Counted from the first letter of the stretch, positions 32,171 through 40,970 are shown. The stretch is 64,000 bases of DNA from Alcanivorax nanhaiticus (GCF_000756665.1 NZ_ARXV01000018.1:1-64000), one strand, 5' to 3'. Made by a program: numbers and translations. Notes: generated from the sequence alone by a model not told the origin.

Positions 32171-32863
32171 ATGACAGATATTCGCGCTCCATACGCATAT
32201 ACCCGGCTGCTTGAAGCGGGGCTGACCGAGCAGGAGCTGAAGGAAATTGGCTTCCATCACGGGTACTGGGTCGATAAGGCTGCCGTAGTTCAGGCCGCCG
32301 ATCAGCATGGGCTGACACAAGAGCAGCTCATGCTGAACCCGGAGGAGGTGGCGAACCAGCGTTTCAAAAGTAAGCTCCGGGGGAACCTGACCTCCTATCT
32401 GTTCGAGTACGAAGGTGCTTTTCGTTTCTCCGCCTCCCCTGACCACATGCGGATATTGGGAGTGGAGAAGTGTGGTGATACCGCCCTGCCCGTCCGGGTG
32501 ATGGATGCCCTTCTACTGGAAAAAACGCTCTATCAAGTCATCGCCCGCGCAAAGCATTTGCTGGCGGCACTGGACTCCAAGTTTGTTGCTTCAGAACACG
32601 CTTCTGTGTTCCGCGACCAGCAAGACCCAGGCAAGTTCAAGCCACGGGCTCCTTACCGTCAGGGAGTGAGCAATGGCTTCAGAGTTAACGGCCAGACCTT
32701 CCAGACGATCAAGCAGATTGCCAGTGCCTATGGCGTCAGCTACGAACGGCTGCGGCGGCAAATTAGCGAATCCGATGTACCTCCAACCGAGATGTCAGAC
32801 GACCAATGGCGAGAGTGTATTGACTATGCAAACAAGGAAATGAGGAAGACTACCGATGGTTGA
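32171..32863 (+). CDS. Hypothetical protein with possible C-terminal HTH
   Basis: 230 residues from ATG 32171. The C-terminal part (about 170-205) reads QTIKQIASAYGVSYERLRRQI, which fits a helix-turn-helix. The rest is unrecognised. Overlaps the S49 peptidase start by 8 nt. Confidence 0.58.
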   Translation: MTDIRAPYAYTRLLEAGLTEQELKEIGFHHGYWVDKAAVVQAADQHGLTQEQLMLNPEEVANQRFKSKLRGNLTSYLFEYEGAFRFSASPDHMRILGVEKCGDTALPVRVMDALLLEKTLYQVIARAKHLLAALDSKFVASEHASVFRDQQDPGKFKPRAPYRQGVSNGFRVNGQTFQTIKQIASAYGVSYERLRRQISESDVPPTEMSDDQWRECIDYANKEMRKTTDG

Positions 32864-33815
32864 TGAAACCAAAGAAATACCGTGGGAGAGAGATCTCCTG
32901 CGGGAATACATGTTCATGCTTCACAAAGAACAGGTGAAAGACCGCCGCTGGCGGATGGCCCTCAAGGTTCTTCGTGCGGTTGGCCTGATTCTGGTCATGG
33001 TCGTTGTGTTCAAACTCGGTGCGGGTTCGACCGGGGCACCGTGGGGCGGAAGCGCAGCTCAGACTCCGCATACCGCTTATATCAACATCCGGGGCGAGAT
33101 AGCTACCGGCTCGGTATCCGACGCCGATCACCTGATACCAGCCATCAAGGCGGCTTTCGAGAGCGACACTGCTAAAGCCGTGGTACTGCGTATAGACAGT
33201 CCTGGCGGAAGCCCTGTCCAGTCTGGACGCATCTATGAAGAGATCCAGGCGCAGAAAGAACTGCATCCGGACAAGAAGGTGTACGCCGTAATTGGCGACA
33301 TCGGTGCCTCTGGCGGGTATTACATCGCGTCGGCTGCTGACGAAATCTACGCGGACCAGGCCAGTCTTGTTGGCTCCATTGGTGTCATCTCCTCCGGCTT
33401 TGGATTCACCGGCCTCATGGACAAGCTCGGCATCGAGCGTCGAGCCATCACAGCGGGTGAGAACAAGGCGCTGCTGGATCCTTTCTCGCCACTCGATGAG
33501 GGCACTCGCGAGTTTTGGGAAGACGTGCTGGATAAAACCCACCAGCAGTTCATCCGGCGCGTGAAAGAAGGCCGTGGGGATCGCCTGAAGGACGACCCGC
33601 GCATTTTCTCGGGGCTTATTTGGAATGGTGAGCAGGCCCTGGACATCGGCCTTATCGACGGACTGGGCAGCATGAATTCGCTGGCGCGGGACGTGATAGG
33701 GGAAACCAACCTGGTGGACTACACACCCTCTCGGGACATCCTCCAGAAATTGACCCAGCGGGCGAAGGTGGCGGCTTCCACTTTCGTCAATGAACCATCT
33801 ATTCGAGTGTATTAA
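32856..33815 (+). CDS. S49 family (SppA/SohB-like) signal peptide peptidase
   Basis: 319 residues, single-domain size. Membrane helix about 36-54. Catalytic Ser152 in GDIGASGGYY and Lys204 in AGENKALLDP form the S49 dyad; SPGGSP (115-120) is the conserved oxyanion strand. It would act on the periplasmic side on peptides or signal peptides. S49 peptidases next to DsbA/C-like proteins are common in IncA/C-type plasmids (memory). Confidence 0.88.
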   Translation: MVDETKEIPWERDLLREYMFMLHKEQVKDRRWRMALKVLRAVGLILVMVVVFKLGAGSTGAPWGGSAAQTPHTAYINIRGEIATGSVSDADHLIPAIKAAFESDTAKAVVLRIDSPGGSPVQSGRIYEEIQAQKELHPDKKVYAVIGDIGASGGYYIASAADEIYADQASLVGSIGVISSGFGFTGLMDKLGIERRAITAGENKALLDPFSPLDEGTREFWEDVLDKTHQQFIRRVKEGRGDRLKDDPRIFSGLIWNGEQALDIGLIDGLGSMNSLARDVIGETNLVDYTPSRDILQKLTQRAKVAASTFVNEPSIRVY

Positions 33816-33831
33816 GGGGACAAAGTAAGCC

Positions 33832-34701
33832 ATGAGTAACGAACAGAAGAAGACCAATACCGCGACAATCATGCTGGGTGCAGCGCTAGTGGGGGTGCTC
33901 GGCATTGCCGGGTTCGGTATGTATTCAATGACAAGCTCAGTCGCTGGCCTGAAGAACGAAGTTACCGAGCTTCGTACTGAGGTCAATGCCAACGCGCAGG
34001 AGCAACTGTCACCGAAGGAGTTTCAGAAGGCGGTTGCCGACAGTCTTGAGCAACTTGCCCAGAAGAAAAAGCAGGAACAGTTGGAAGCTAAGTACGCTCA
34101 GTACGACCAAGCCGCTGAAAAGGTGCCTGGGGGTAAGAGCATCTACGGCAACGTCAACGCCCGTTTTACGCTGGTGGAGTTCTCTGATCTTGAATGCCCC
34201 TTCTGTAAAAGATTCCACGAGACGCCCAAGCAGCTCGTGGACAACAGCAAAGGCAACGTGAACTGGCAGTGGAAGCATTTGCCTCTCGGATTCCACAACC
34301 CGGCAGCCAAGCGCCAGGCTATGGCCGCTGAGTGTGTGCGCGAGCAGAAAGGCAATAAGGCGTTCTGGGTGTTCATTGACGATGTGTTCCAGCATTCCCG
34401 TGGGAACGGCCAGGGTGTTCCGAATCTGGCAGCGCTTGTAGAAGGGGTCGGTGCTGATGTGGACCAGGTACAAGAGTGCATGAGCGAAGGACGCTACAGC
34501 GACAAGATTGACCAAGAGGCCCAGCAAGCGGCCAATAATGGCATCAATGGCACACCTGCCACCTTCGTCGTAGACAACACTACAGGCAAGACCCAGCTCC
34601 TGACTGGGGCGCAGCCTCCCCAAGCCATTATGGCCGCTATCCGCAAGATGATGGCGGAGCAGGAAGAGGCGCAAGCCGAAGCGGGGGCCTCTGGGGAATG
34701 A
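33832..34701 (+). CDS. Membrane-anchored DsbA-like thiol-disulfide protein
   Basis: 289 residues. N-terminal membrane anchor about 11-31, a coiled-coil linker (about 38-95), then a DsbA-type thioredoxin domain with the CPFC active site (Cys122-Cys125) in FSDLECPFCKRFHE and a cis-Pro GTPATFV (about 237-243). It probably catalyses disulfide formation in transfer proteins such as TraH. Overlaps the next gene by 4 nt. Confidence 0.88.
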   Translation: MSNEQKKTNTATIMLGAALVGVLGIAGFGMYSMTSSVAGLKNEVTELRTEVNANAQEQLSPKEFQKAVADSLEQLAQKKKQEQLEAKYAQYDQAAEKVPGGKSIYGNVNARFTLVEFSDLECPFCKRFHETPKQLVDNSKGNVNWQWKHLPLGFHNPAAKRQAMAAECVREQKGNKAFWVFIDDVFQHSRGNGQGVPNLAALVEGVGADVDQVQECMSEGRYSDKIDQEAQQAANNGINGTPATFVVDNTTGKTQLLTGAQPPQAIMAAIRKMMAEQEEAQAEAGASGE

Positions 34702-35099
34702 AAGCGGTAGTAGAGGCACTTCTGGGCAGGTTTGGGTTCGTCCCTGCCCATCAGCTCCATTTCGCCCGGAATGTCGCCAAACGACTGGATGAGCACCGAG
34801 AGCTGGTTGAAGCCATCAGTGAGCACACCTCGCTGTTGGATGATCGTGAGTGGCATGTAGGGCATCTGGCTGCTCAAGACGATTACCTGATGCGCCTCTA
34901 CTACCTAGTTAACCGCGAGTGGCCGTGCGGCGATGAGCGGCGTATGCAAGAGCTGCGGGCGCGGTTCGGCCATGTCAGGCCGCGTCCATCCATCCTGGGT
35001 GTCTGCGCACTTCCGGAATTGCCCGCCAGGTTCAAGCCGGATCTTTCACATGTGAAAGAAATGCACCGTCCGAACAAAGCGCAGGAAGGCGACTCATGA
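34698..35099 (+). CDS. Hypothetical protein
   Basis: 133 residues, His/Arg-rich helices, not recognised. ATGA overlaps on both sides (34698, 35096) tie it to its neighbours. A CTTTCACATGTGAAAG copy lies near its 3' end, encoding DLSHVKEM, as in the gene at 29740. Confidence 0.55.
   Translation: MKAVVEALLGRFGFVPAHQLHFARNVAKRLDEHRELVEAISEHTSLLDDREWHVGHLAAQDDYLMRLYYLVNREWPCGDERRMQELRARFGHVRPRPSILGVCALPELPARFKPDLSHVKEMHRPNKAQEGDS
35043..35058. repeat. Palindrome CTTTCACATGTGAAAG, copy 6, intragenic
   Basis: Perfect copy within the last 20 codons of the gene at 34698. Confidence 0.85.
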
Positions 35100-35590
35100 G
35101 CGCGGTTATCAGCCCATGTGGCGTTTATCGTTATCGCTTGGAGCGGACCATTGGGCTGCAACAAGGCCCTGTCTATGCCTACTTTGGCGTGAATGGTTCA
35201 ACCGCTACTGCCACTGAAGACGACCATACGGTGAGAAAGTGGATTGGTTTCACCAAAGTATTTGGTGGCAGCCGATTTGTGGTTGGGAACGTGTTCGGGT
35301 ATCGCGCTACCGATGTGCGAGAGCTGGCGGCGGCCATGGACCCCATTGGACCTGATAACGCCCTGCACCTGGAAGAAATAATCCGAGAAGCGGATGTTTT
35401 GGTTCCCTGCTGGGGGAGCCGCACAAAGCTCCCCAAGCAACTACACCTGCACCTGGACAACCTCATGGAGCAGCTTGTCCAGTCTGGCAAGCCTGTCATG
35501 ACCTTTGGCCTGACGAACTCAGGCGATCCGAAGCACCCGCTGACACTGGGGTACGACACTCCTCTGGTCGAGTGGGAGAGTAGAAGTTGA
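35096..35590 (+). CDS. DUF1643 family protein
   Basis: 164 residues. The order of conserved pieces fits DUF1643: FGVNGSTATATEDDHTVRKW, a GNVFGYRATD stretch, a DVLVPCWG strand and a C-terminal PLTLGYDTPL. The family is common in phages and plasmids, without known activity. Translationally coupled to its upstream gene. Confidence 0.7.
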   Translation: MSAVISPCGVYRYRLERTIGLQQGPVYAYFGVNGSTATATEDDHTVRKWIGFTKVFGGSRFVVGNVFGYRATDVRELAAAMDPIGPDNALHLEEIIREADVLVPCWGSRTKLPKQLHLHLDNLMEQLVQSGKPVMTFGLTNSGDPKHPLTLGYDTPLVEWESRS

Positions 35591-35593
35591 GGA

Positions 35594-35609
35594 GTTGCAA
35601 CGTGACAAC
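35594..35609 (+). repeat. GTTGCAACGTGACAAC element, copy 1, over a start codon
   Basis: 16-bp near palindrome (GTTG-N2-ACGT-N2-CAAC). It covers the GTG start of the gene at 35602. Other copies at 39616, 40133, 40943, 47995, all in the same orientation. Confidence 0.7.
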
Positions 35610-36138
35610 AAACACTGAATCCAACGCGGCATTATCGAGCCGCACTGATGAAAAGCGATTCCGGGATATGCTGCTCCCGGCGCTGATTTTCTACGTGGCG
35701 TTCACGGCCATGTTCATGATTTTCGATATAACCATTGCCAAGGAACCACTTGCAGACAACCTCCCATTCCTGCCGTTCTTGCTCGCTATTGCAAACTTTG
35801 CCGGGGATGCGAGGAAAGAGTGGGGGTGGTGGAACGGCATCAAGGTGGTTTCTTTCATTACCGCGCTGGCGGTAAGCGCGGCTGCCATATACCAGCTCGC
35901 CATGGATACCGTGGACATAAAAATGCTGGCGCTTTACCCATCCACGGCAGTCGCATTACTGGTCGCCTCGTGGCTCGTCAGGGTGATCGGGCGAACGCCA
36001 CCTTTCCAGTTCATGGGGAGACACCTCTCCCGCCTTGGCGCGGCCAAGTGGTTCCAGCGCACAGTCGCCTTTGTCCTGATCGCCGGGGCCATCGTCATAA
36101 CCGTTTACGCCTACTGGCTTAGGAATTACCAAGGATAA
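35602..36138 (+). CDS. Membrane protein, GTG start
   Basis: 178 residues, four membrane helices (about 24-44, 50-66, 80-100, 110-130) plus a C-terminal one (about 152-172). The GTG 35602 has GAGGAG 7 nt upstream and lies inside a GTTGCAACGTGACAAC element, so a bound regulator could block initiation or promoter clearance. No family recognised. Confidence 0.58.
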   Translation: MTTNTESNAALSSRTDEKRFRDMLLPALIFYVAFTAMFMIFDITIAKEPLADNLPFLPFLLAIANFAGDARKEWGWWNGIKVVSFITALAVSAAAIYQLAMDTVDIKMLALYPSTAVALLVASWLVRVIGRTPPFQFMGRHLSRLGAAKWFQRTVAFVLIAGAIVITVYAYWLRNYQG

Positions 36139-36142
36139 CTAA

Positions 36143-36904
36143 ATGCTTAGAACACTTTTTGACCCCGTAGCCCGTTTCATGGGGTACATGCCTTCTGGGA
36201 GTAATCCCGAGGGGACGCCGGGAGAGCTTTCAGTTGCTACCGAGAGTGCCTCAATACAGCCAAGCCGCGCTCACCTGCGGCATGAGGCTGATTTCGATTA
36301 CGAAAAGGCTAAACGCGGGCAGTTCTACTTCTACCACATTGGGGAAGTCAACGGATTCGCCATAGGGCAGCATGATTGGATTCCCGTATCTGTTCTTATT
36401 GGACTCCTCTCTGGCAGGGCCTGGCTAATGTGCAGGCTGGTTGATGGCACCTGGATACAAAAAGAATCCGCCCTCTGGAATGACTGGCTTGTTGCGAACG
36501 AAAAGTGCCTGCAATCTCTGGGAGAGCAGCTTCACGACTCTGAGAGTAATGCTGGCGCTGTAGAAGATTACAGCCACATCGAGGACGGAGACGTTGAAGA
36601 TAAGGTGATGGTTAACGTCCGCTACAACCGATTGGCGATGGAATACCTTCGCGTGATGGCCGTGGCATTTCCGCCGAACGCAGCGGAAAGTTTCTCTCTG
36701 GCAGAGCCACCTGAAGCTATCCGCTACCACCAGACCGAGACAACCAGAGCCCTATACAGGGCGGTTAAGAATGCCAGGGAGTCAGCGGACCAAATGGCGG
36801 TGTCCTGGCTCCAAAAACGCGGCTTCGAGGTAGATAGCGAACACCAACTCGTGAGAGTTCCAGGGTATCAACCATTGTTCTATGTCGGCGCACAAGAGAT
36901 ATGA
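36143..36904 (+). CDS. Hypothetical protein
   Basis: 253 residues, soluble, Trp-rich, no recognised family. A short N-terminal amphipathic stretch (LRTLFDPVARFMGYM). Starts 4 nt after the membrane protein gene; 9 nt before the next. Confidence 0.58.
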   Translation: MLRTLFDPVARFMGYMPSGSNPEGTPGELSVATESASIQPSRAHLRHEADFDYEKAKRGQFYFYHIGEVNGFAIGQHDWIPVSVLIGLLSGRAWLMCRLVDGTWIQKESALWNDWLVANEKCLQSLGEQLHDSESNAGAVEDYSHIEDGDVEDKVMVNVRYNRLAMEYLRVMAVAFPPNAAESFSLAEPPEAIRYHQTETTRALYRAVKNARESADQMAVSWLQKRGFEVDSEHQLVRVPGYQPLFYVGAQEI

Positions 36905-36913
36905 GGTAGCGCG

Positions 36914-37561
36914 ATGAAACTACGTGATCAGATGACCGAATTGTTCAACCGCTTTGGGGATGTAGAGGTTGTCACCCGCGATATGCTGGTGGCGCAGGCG
37001 GACATGATCCGCGACATCGGTGCAAAGTGCCGTGAAACTGGCTTGTTCAAGCATAGTCAGGAGCAGTTTGACGAGTTCGTAGCTGCCATCGAGGCAGATA
37101 CGCCAGCGGAAGACCGACTCGTGCAGTCCTGGACGTGGTTGATGAACCGCATCGTGCAGGCTCCAACAAGCCTGCACATGAACGGAGCCATTGTCCTGAC
37201 AATGCCCATAGTGGAGCGCTACCTCCCTGAAGAAACCGGACCAGGGCTTATTGTTATCCCTGAATGCGACGCTTACGCGCCAGTAGGGTGCATGGCATTG
37301 AAGGAAATCGTCAGCGAGCGCCAGCAGTGGCCGGAGGGTGCCACTTGCGCCACGCAGGAGGCCGATGGCGAGGTGCTCTACTGGGACGCCCCTGTCGAGG
37401 CCGTAATTGAAGGTCGCCACAAGGGAGTCAAGGATGGAATGATTTCCCATATCGGCATCAAGCATCAGGTGGATGCCTGGTATGCGGATGACGACAAACT
37501 ACAACTGGCGCGTGACTGGATTACCGCAGTTGTTACACCAGAACAAATCAACTTCTCGTAA
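36914..37561 (+). CDS. Hypothetical protein
   Basis: 215 residues, acidic (many Glu/Asp), soluble. No family recognised. The middle contains IVLTMPIVERYLPEETGPGLIVIPE, probably a beta-rich core. Part of the same run of unknown genes. Confidence 0.55.
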   Translation: MKLRDQMTELFNRFGDVEVVTRDMLVAQADMIRDIGAKCRETGLFKHSQEQFDEFVAAIEADTPAEDRLVQSWTWLMNRIVQAPTSLHMNGAIVLTMPIVERYLPEETGPGLIVIPECDAYAPVGCMALKEIVSERQQWPEGATCATQEADGEVLYWDAPVEAVIEGRHKGVKDGMISHIGIKHQVDAWYADDDKLQLARDWITAVVTPEQINFS

Positions 37562-37586
37562 CCCACAACCAAGAGGAACCTATTGA

Positions 37587-38264
37587 GTGGCTACAAAAAA
37601 CGACTTTTTCTTTGGGGAATACTACACAGAGGGAGGTGCGTCCATCTCCCTTCGCAAAATTGAAGATGTTGCCGGTATGGTGGAACCGGACTTCTTTGTC
37701 CGCCAACTAAATCGCTTCTTGGCTCAGCACGGCGGACGGGTAAGGTTGTCGGACGGTACGTCTCACCCTCCATTCTGGAAGTTCATCGACAGCATTCCTC
37801 CCTCATCGGTCGGCTACATCGAGATTTATGCGCGGACTGACATCAACAACAACGTGGACGCCACTCTGGCCTGCGACATCGTATTGGAAAATGGTGTCGT
37901 GTCCGTGGTCCCCCACTGGTGCGCATACAAGGACATCCGGGCGGATGAGATTGTCTCGACGCTACTGGTCCCGCTCTATCTGAAAGGGCTTCACATCCGA
38001 ACCTATCTTCGCTGGGAAGATGGCAAGACCGACAAGCTGACCAGTGGGATGGACTGGGGCCATGAGGACGTGCTGAAAGCGGTCTTCAAACTCTCCAAGT
38101 ACCCTTCAGCAGCCGTGGCGATGTGTACTGATGACGAGAGGCGGGTTCGGTACAACCTCCGGGAGCTGAAGCTCGCCAATGAGGTGGCGAAAGAAAACTT
38201 GAGCGGCGAGGCGGCTTGGGAGAGCCTGCGCAAACGCCGTGAAACCCCGGCTGACGCCGAATAA
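37587..38264 (+). CDS. Hypothetical protein, GTG start
   Basis: 225 residues, soluble alpha/beta, no family recognised. GTG 37587 with AGAGGAA upstream. Precedes the HU gene by 31 nt. Confidence 0.55.
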   Translation: MATKNDFFFGEYYTEGGASISLRKIEDVAGMVEPDFFVRQLNRFLAQHGGRVRLSDGTSHPPFWKFIDSIPPSSVGYIEIYARTDINNNVDATLACDIVLENGVVSVVPHWCAYKDIRADEIVSTLLVPLYLKGLHIRTYLRWEDGKTDKLTSGMDWGHEDVLKAVFKLSKYPSAAVAMCTDDERRVRYNLRELKLANEVAKENLSGEAAWESLRKRRETPADAE

Positions 38265-38295
38265 TCCACAACACCCAACGAATTGGAGCAATCCT

Positions 38296-38574
38296 ATGAA
38301 CAAAAAAGAACTCGTAGAGAAGGTCGCGGAACAAGCGGACCTTAGCCTGGCGCAAGCCGACCGTGCCATCAAGTCCATGACCGATGCCGTAACCAAGGAA
38401 TTGGCTGGCGGTGGGAGTGTAGCGCTGACAGGTTTCGGCGTCTTCCAGGTGAAGGAACGTGCCGAGCGCTCAGGCCGCAACCCGCAAACAGGTGAAACCA
38501 TTAAGATCGCCGCAGCCAAACAACCCAGCTTCAAGGCGGGTAAGGGGCTGAAGGATGCCGTAAACGGCAAGTAG
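38296..38574 (+). CDS. HU-family histone-like DNA-binding protein
   Basis: 92 residues, complete. [13 protein letters not shown]-terminus, [21 protein letters not shown] beta-arm (about 46-67) with the Arg-Asn-Pro tip that kinks DNA. Plasmid HU proteins compact DNA and assist replication or transfer complexes. ATG 38296 has TTGGAG upstream. A CTTTCACATGTGAAAG element follows the stop at 38577. Confidence 0.95.
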   Translation: MNKKELVEKVAEQADLSLAQADRAIKSMTDAVTKELAGGGSVALTGFGVFQVKERAERSGRNPQTGETIKIAAAKQPSFKAGKGLKDAVNGK

Positions 38575-38576
38575 AT

Positions 38577-38592
38577 CTTTCACATGTGAAAG
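38577..38592. repeat. Palindrome CTTTCACATGTGAAAG, copy 7
   Basis: Perfect copy 2 bp after the HU stop codon. A GC-rich short hairpin (AGGCCGGGGCAACCCGGCCT) follows at 38597-38616. Confidence 0.85.
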
Positions 38593-38647
38593 AAAAGGCC
38601 GGGGCAACCCGGCCTGAACCCATGGCAATTCCCTTAGCTTTTTTCTC

Positions 38648-38710
38648 TCTCGGTTGCATTTTCTGATGCTGTGATATTCTGAGAGTAAGAAATGAGTTGA
38701 GGAAATCGCC
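38648..38710 (+). promoter_or_regulatory. Promoter homologous to that of 17618 gene
   Basis: GGTTGCATTTTCTG, GTGATATTCTGAGAG and AGTAAGAAAT precede the ATG, in the same order and spacing as the minus-strand promoter at 18160-18215. Confidence 0.5.
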
Positions 38711-39040
38711 ATGAAAACTATCCGCCCAATTTACGCAGTAATCGCTCTGACCGCTGGTCTACTTGAACTGTTCTTTATCGGTGCAAGCGAAGTGCCAGTG
38801 ACGTGGGTTATCAGCCTCCTGTGCTGGGGCGGTTCAATGGTGGCGCAGATGGTTCGCTCAGTGGTGACTCCCTCTGCAATCGCAGAGCCTCACGGATGGA
38901 CCGCGAGCTATGCCGGTGCTGGCGCAGCGCCTCGCAAAACCGCTTTCAGGTCCACCAGCGTCTTTGATGACTCTCCTAATGGCCGTGGCGGCATCAATGA
39001 AATCTTTTCTGGTGACGATCCGTTCGGTGAGTTCCTGTGA
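38711..39040 (+). CDS. Membrane protein with DDPFGEF C-terminal tail
   Basis: 109 residues, two membrane helices (about 7-26 and 30-50), then a polar tail ending NGRGGINEIFSGDDPFGEFL. Of the last 20 residues, 14 equal those of the four-helix protein at 17618..18160, while the membrane parts differ. Both proteins start MKT and share a promoter. Function unknown. Confidence 0.75.
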   Translation: MKTIRPIYAVIALTAGLLELFFIGASEVPVTWVISLLCWGGSMVAQMVRSVVTPSAIAEPHGWTASYAGAGAAPRKTAFRSTSVFDDSPNGRGGINEIFSGDDPFGEFL

Positions 39041-39075
39041 GCTTTTCGTCCACCAGCCATGCTCAGAGGTTGAAC

Positions 39076-39351
39076 ATGTCGAGAATTCTTCACTTGCCAG
39101 TAAAGGCGGTGTACTTCCATCAGATTAAGGCCGGTACGAAGCCCTTTGAATACCGGCTGGTCACGGACCACTGGAGGAAACGAATCGAGGGGAAGGAGTT
39201 TGATGAAGTTCATATCAAGCTCGGCTACCCAAAGGCTGGAGACCGCTCACGAACCCTTATCCGCCCCTGGAGAGGGTACGAGCGCCAAACGATAACGCAC
39301 CCGCATTTTGGCCCGGACCCGGTAGAGGTCTTCGCTGTGCGGGTTAACTGA
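39076..39351 (+). CDS. ASCH/DUF3850-like protein
   Basis: 91 residues from ATG 39076 (AGAGGTTGAAC upstream). LPVKAVYFHQIKAGTKPFEYR with later LIRPWRGYER recalls ASCH-type folds, small PUA-like domains proposed to bind RNA. An in-frame GTG at 39037 overlapping the previous stop would add 13 residues. Confidence 0.6.
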   Translation: MSRILHLPVKAVYFHQIKAGTKPFEYRLVTDHWRKRIEGKEFDEVHIKLGYPKAGDRSRTLIRPWRGYERQTITHPHFGPDPVEVFAVRVN

Positions 39352-39372
39352 ATTTTTGCAATGGAGAGACCT

Positions 39373-39612
39373 ATGAGTGAATTTAAGCGAGAGCGCCGCT
39401 ATCTGGTAGCAAAGGTGCGTGATGTTGAGGCCGCCCTGAGTGATGATGACAAGCGCCAGCTATCGGCCCTGATGGACAAGGTTGAGCACCATCGAGAGCA
39501 GCAGGGAAAACCCCCTCTGGAATGCGTTGTTGTGGAATCCGACTGGCCCAACTACCAGGAGACGTGGGATAGCGTCCAAGAAGTATGGGAAGCCAACCAG
39601 GGCAAAGCCTGA
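39373..39612 (+). CDS. Hypothetical small protein
   Basis: 79 residues, charged helical, unrecognised. ATG 39373 has GGAGAG 6 nt upstream; ATG 39361 lacks such a site. Ends 1 nt before the next start. Confidence 0.52.
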   Translation: MSEFKRERRYLVAKVRDVEAALSDDDKRQLSALMDKVEHHREQQGKPPLECVVVESDWPNYQETWDSVQEVWEANQGKA

Positions 39613-39613
39613 G

Positions 39614-40144
39614 ATGTTGCGACGTGACAACTTTGCGGGGCAGCCGGTTCGCGATGGATTGTTGGCGGCCTGCCTGCTTGGGCTTCTGTTGTTCTACTGG
39701 TCCAGTCTGGACAGTTACCTGTCTTCTTTATCGAACCCCCTTCCAATGAAGTTTGTTTTCGCCACGTCCCTACTGGTTGCGGTGATATACGAGGTGAAGG
39801 GGAGTCGGCGGCGGGAAGCAGCCATTGCTGTACTCACAACAGCGGTGATCTTCGCTATCGCACCGTGGCTGGCCGCTGAGTATCGCGAGTGGTATCTGGG
39901 TATCATTGAGGAGCTGAAGGCTGCTGAGGGTGCTGTAGACGTTATAGGGGCTGAATACGTTCGCGCAGTCGATAACCCAGCGGTCGGGATTGGTGCCTGC
40001 TTTGCCATGGCTCTGGCAACCGTAAGAATGCCGTTCCAACGGGTTATCAGGTCAACTCTTTGGAAGGTGTTCATCGTCGGTAAGCGAGAGGCTCTGTGCC
40101 CCCACTGTGGACAGCACATAGAAAGCAAAAGTGTTGCAACGTGA
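39614..40144 (+). CDS. Membrane protein with C-terminal zinc ribbon half
   Basis: 176 residues, membrane helices about 14-30, 43-60, 66-88 and 125-142; the end reads LCPHCGQHIE, a two-Cys knuckle with His. The first codons ATG-TTG-CGA-CGT-GAC-AAC contain the GTTGCGACGTGACAAC element, and another copy covers its last codons and stop. It is thus flanked on both ends by the same element. No family recognised. Confidence 0.58.
   Translation: MLRRDNFAGQPVRDGLLAACLLGLLLFYWSSLDSYLSSLSNPLPMKFVFATSLLVAVIYEVKGSRRREAAIAVLTTAVIFAIAPWLAAEYREWYLGIIEELKAAEGAVDVIGAEYVRAVDNPAVGIGACFAMALATVRMPFQRVIRSTLWKVFIVGKREALCPHCGQHIESKSVAT
39616..39631 (+). repeat. GTTGCGACGTGACAAC element, copy 2
   Basis: Overlaps codons 1-6 of the gene starting at 39614. 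Confidence 0.7.
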
Positions 40145-40148
40145 CAAC
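40133..40148 (+). repeat. GTTGCAACGTGACAAC element, copy 3
   Basis: Overlaps the stop of the same gene (40144), about 75 bp before the toxin-antitoxin promoter. Confidence 0.7.
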
Positions 40149-40220
40149 ATGAGGGGCGTGTATCTTAAACACCGGGGCACCAGCTTAACCGCTGTTTGCC
40201 GCGTATCAGTCTGACCCGTC

Positions 40221-40275
40221 TTGACAATAGCCTGCGACCTATATAGGATACAGCCTATAACGAAAGGTAAGAACC
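40221..40275 (+). promoter_or_regulatory. Promoter and operator of the toxin-antitoxin operon
   Basis: TTGACA (40221-40226), 17-bp spacer, TAGGAT (40244-40249). A palindrome TATAGG-N6-CCTATA (40242-40259) covers the -10, a likely site for antitoxin autorepression. Confidence 0.7.
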
Positions 40276-40626
40276 ATGTGGGAGATAAGAACTACTGACA
40301 CGTTTGATGAATGGCTCGATGCGCTGGACGACACCGACCGGGAAAACGTGATTGCGGCTATGATTGTGTTACGACAGAAGGGGCCGCTGCTGTCACGCCC
40401 CTACGCTGATACGGTGAAGGGGTCGGCACACAAGAACATGAAAGAACTCAGGGTGCAAAGCAAAGGAAATCCAATACGGGCCTTTTTTGCCTTTGACCCA
40501 AACAGGGCAGCCATTCTGCTCTGTGCCGGTGAGAAAACCGGAAAGGAAAAGCGTTTTTATGAGGAGATGATCCCGGTGGCCGATAGAGAGTTTTCGGCTC
40601 ATCTGGACACACTCCATGAGAGGTGA
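40276..40626 (+). CDS. higB: HigB-like (Gp49 family) toxin
   Basis: 116 residues. RelE-fold mRNA-interferase-like: EWLDALDDTDRENVIAAMIVL, then the conserved VKGSAHKNMKELRVQ and IRAFFAFDPNRAAILLCAGEKTG segments of the phage-derived Gp49/HigB group. These cut mRNA at the ribosome. Toxin-first order with an XRE antitoxin, as in higBA. Confidence 0.85.
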   Translation: MWEIRTTDTFDEWLDALDDTDRENVIAAMIVLRQKGPLLSRPYADTVKGSAHKNMKELRVQSKGNPIRAFFAFDPNRAAILLCAGEKTGKEKRFYEEMIPVADREFSAHLDTLHER

Positions 40627-40631
40627 GTGAC

Positions 40632-40934
40632 ATGGCTAGGACATTAGATCAGATCCTGGAGACCGAAAAGCCCGAAGTAGTGGCAAACGCCAGGGCCAAG
40701 GCAGAAGCAATTCTGCTGAACATCCACCTGGGGGAAATCCGCTCCCTGATGGAAAAGACGCAAACAGATATGGCTGAAGCCCTCGGCGTCAAGCAGCCAA
40801 CCGTTGCTGGCATGGAGAAGGCTGGCAAAGACCTGAAGCTCTCCAGCCTGAAGCGATACATCGAGGCAGGGGGAGGGAAGGTACGGCTCGACATCGAGCT
40901 GCCCGATGGAAAGCATCACGGCTTTGTGTTGTAG
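40632..40934 (+). CDS. higA: HigA-like XRE antitoxin
   Basis: 100 residues. Helix-turn-helix QTDMAEALGVKQPTVAGMEK (about 48-67) followed by a C-terminal toxin-binding strand region (GKVRLDIELPDG). Start ATG 40632 with GAGAGG upstream. It neutralises the toxin and represses the operon. Confidence 0.88.
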   Translation: MARTLDQILETEKPEVVANARAKAEAILLNIHLGEIRSLMEKTQTDMAEALGVKQPTVAGMEKAGKDLKLSSLKRYIEAGGGKVRLDIELPDGKHHGFVL

Positions 40935-40942
40935 CCATAGTT

Positions 40943-40958
40943 GTTGCAACGTGACAAC
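40943..40958 (+). repeat. GTTGCAACGTGACAAC element, copy 4
   Basis: Begins 9 bp after the antitoxin stop. Copies 3 and 4 thus bracket the toxin-antitoxin pair. Confidence 0.7.
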
Positions 40959-40970
40959 TTAAATCCTTCA

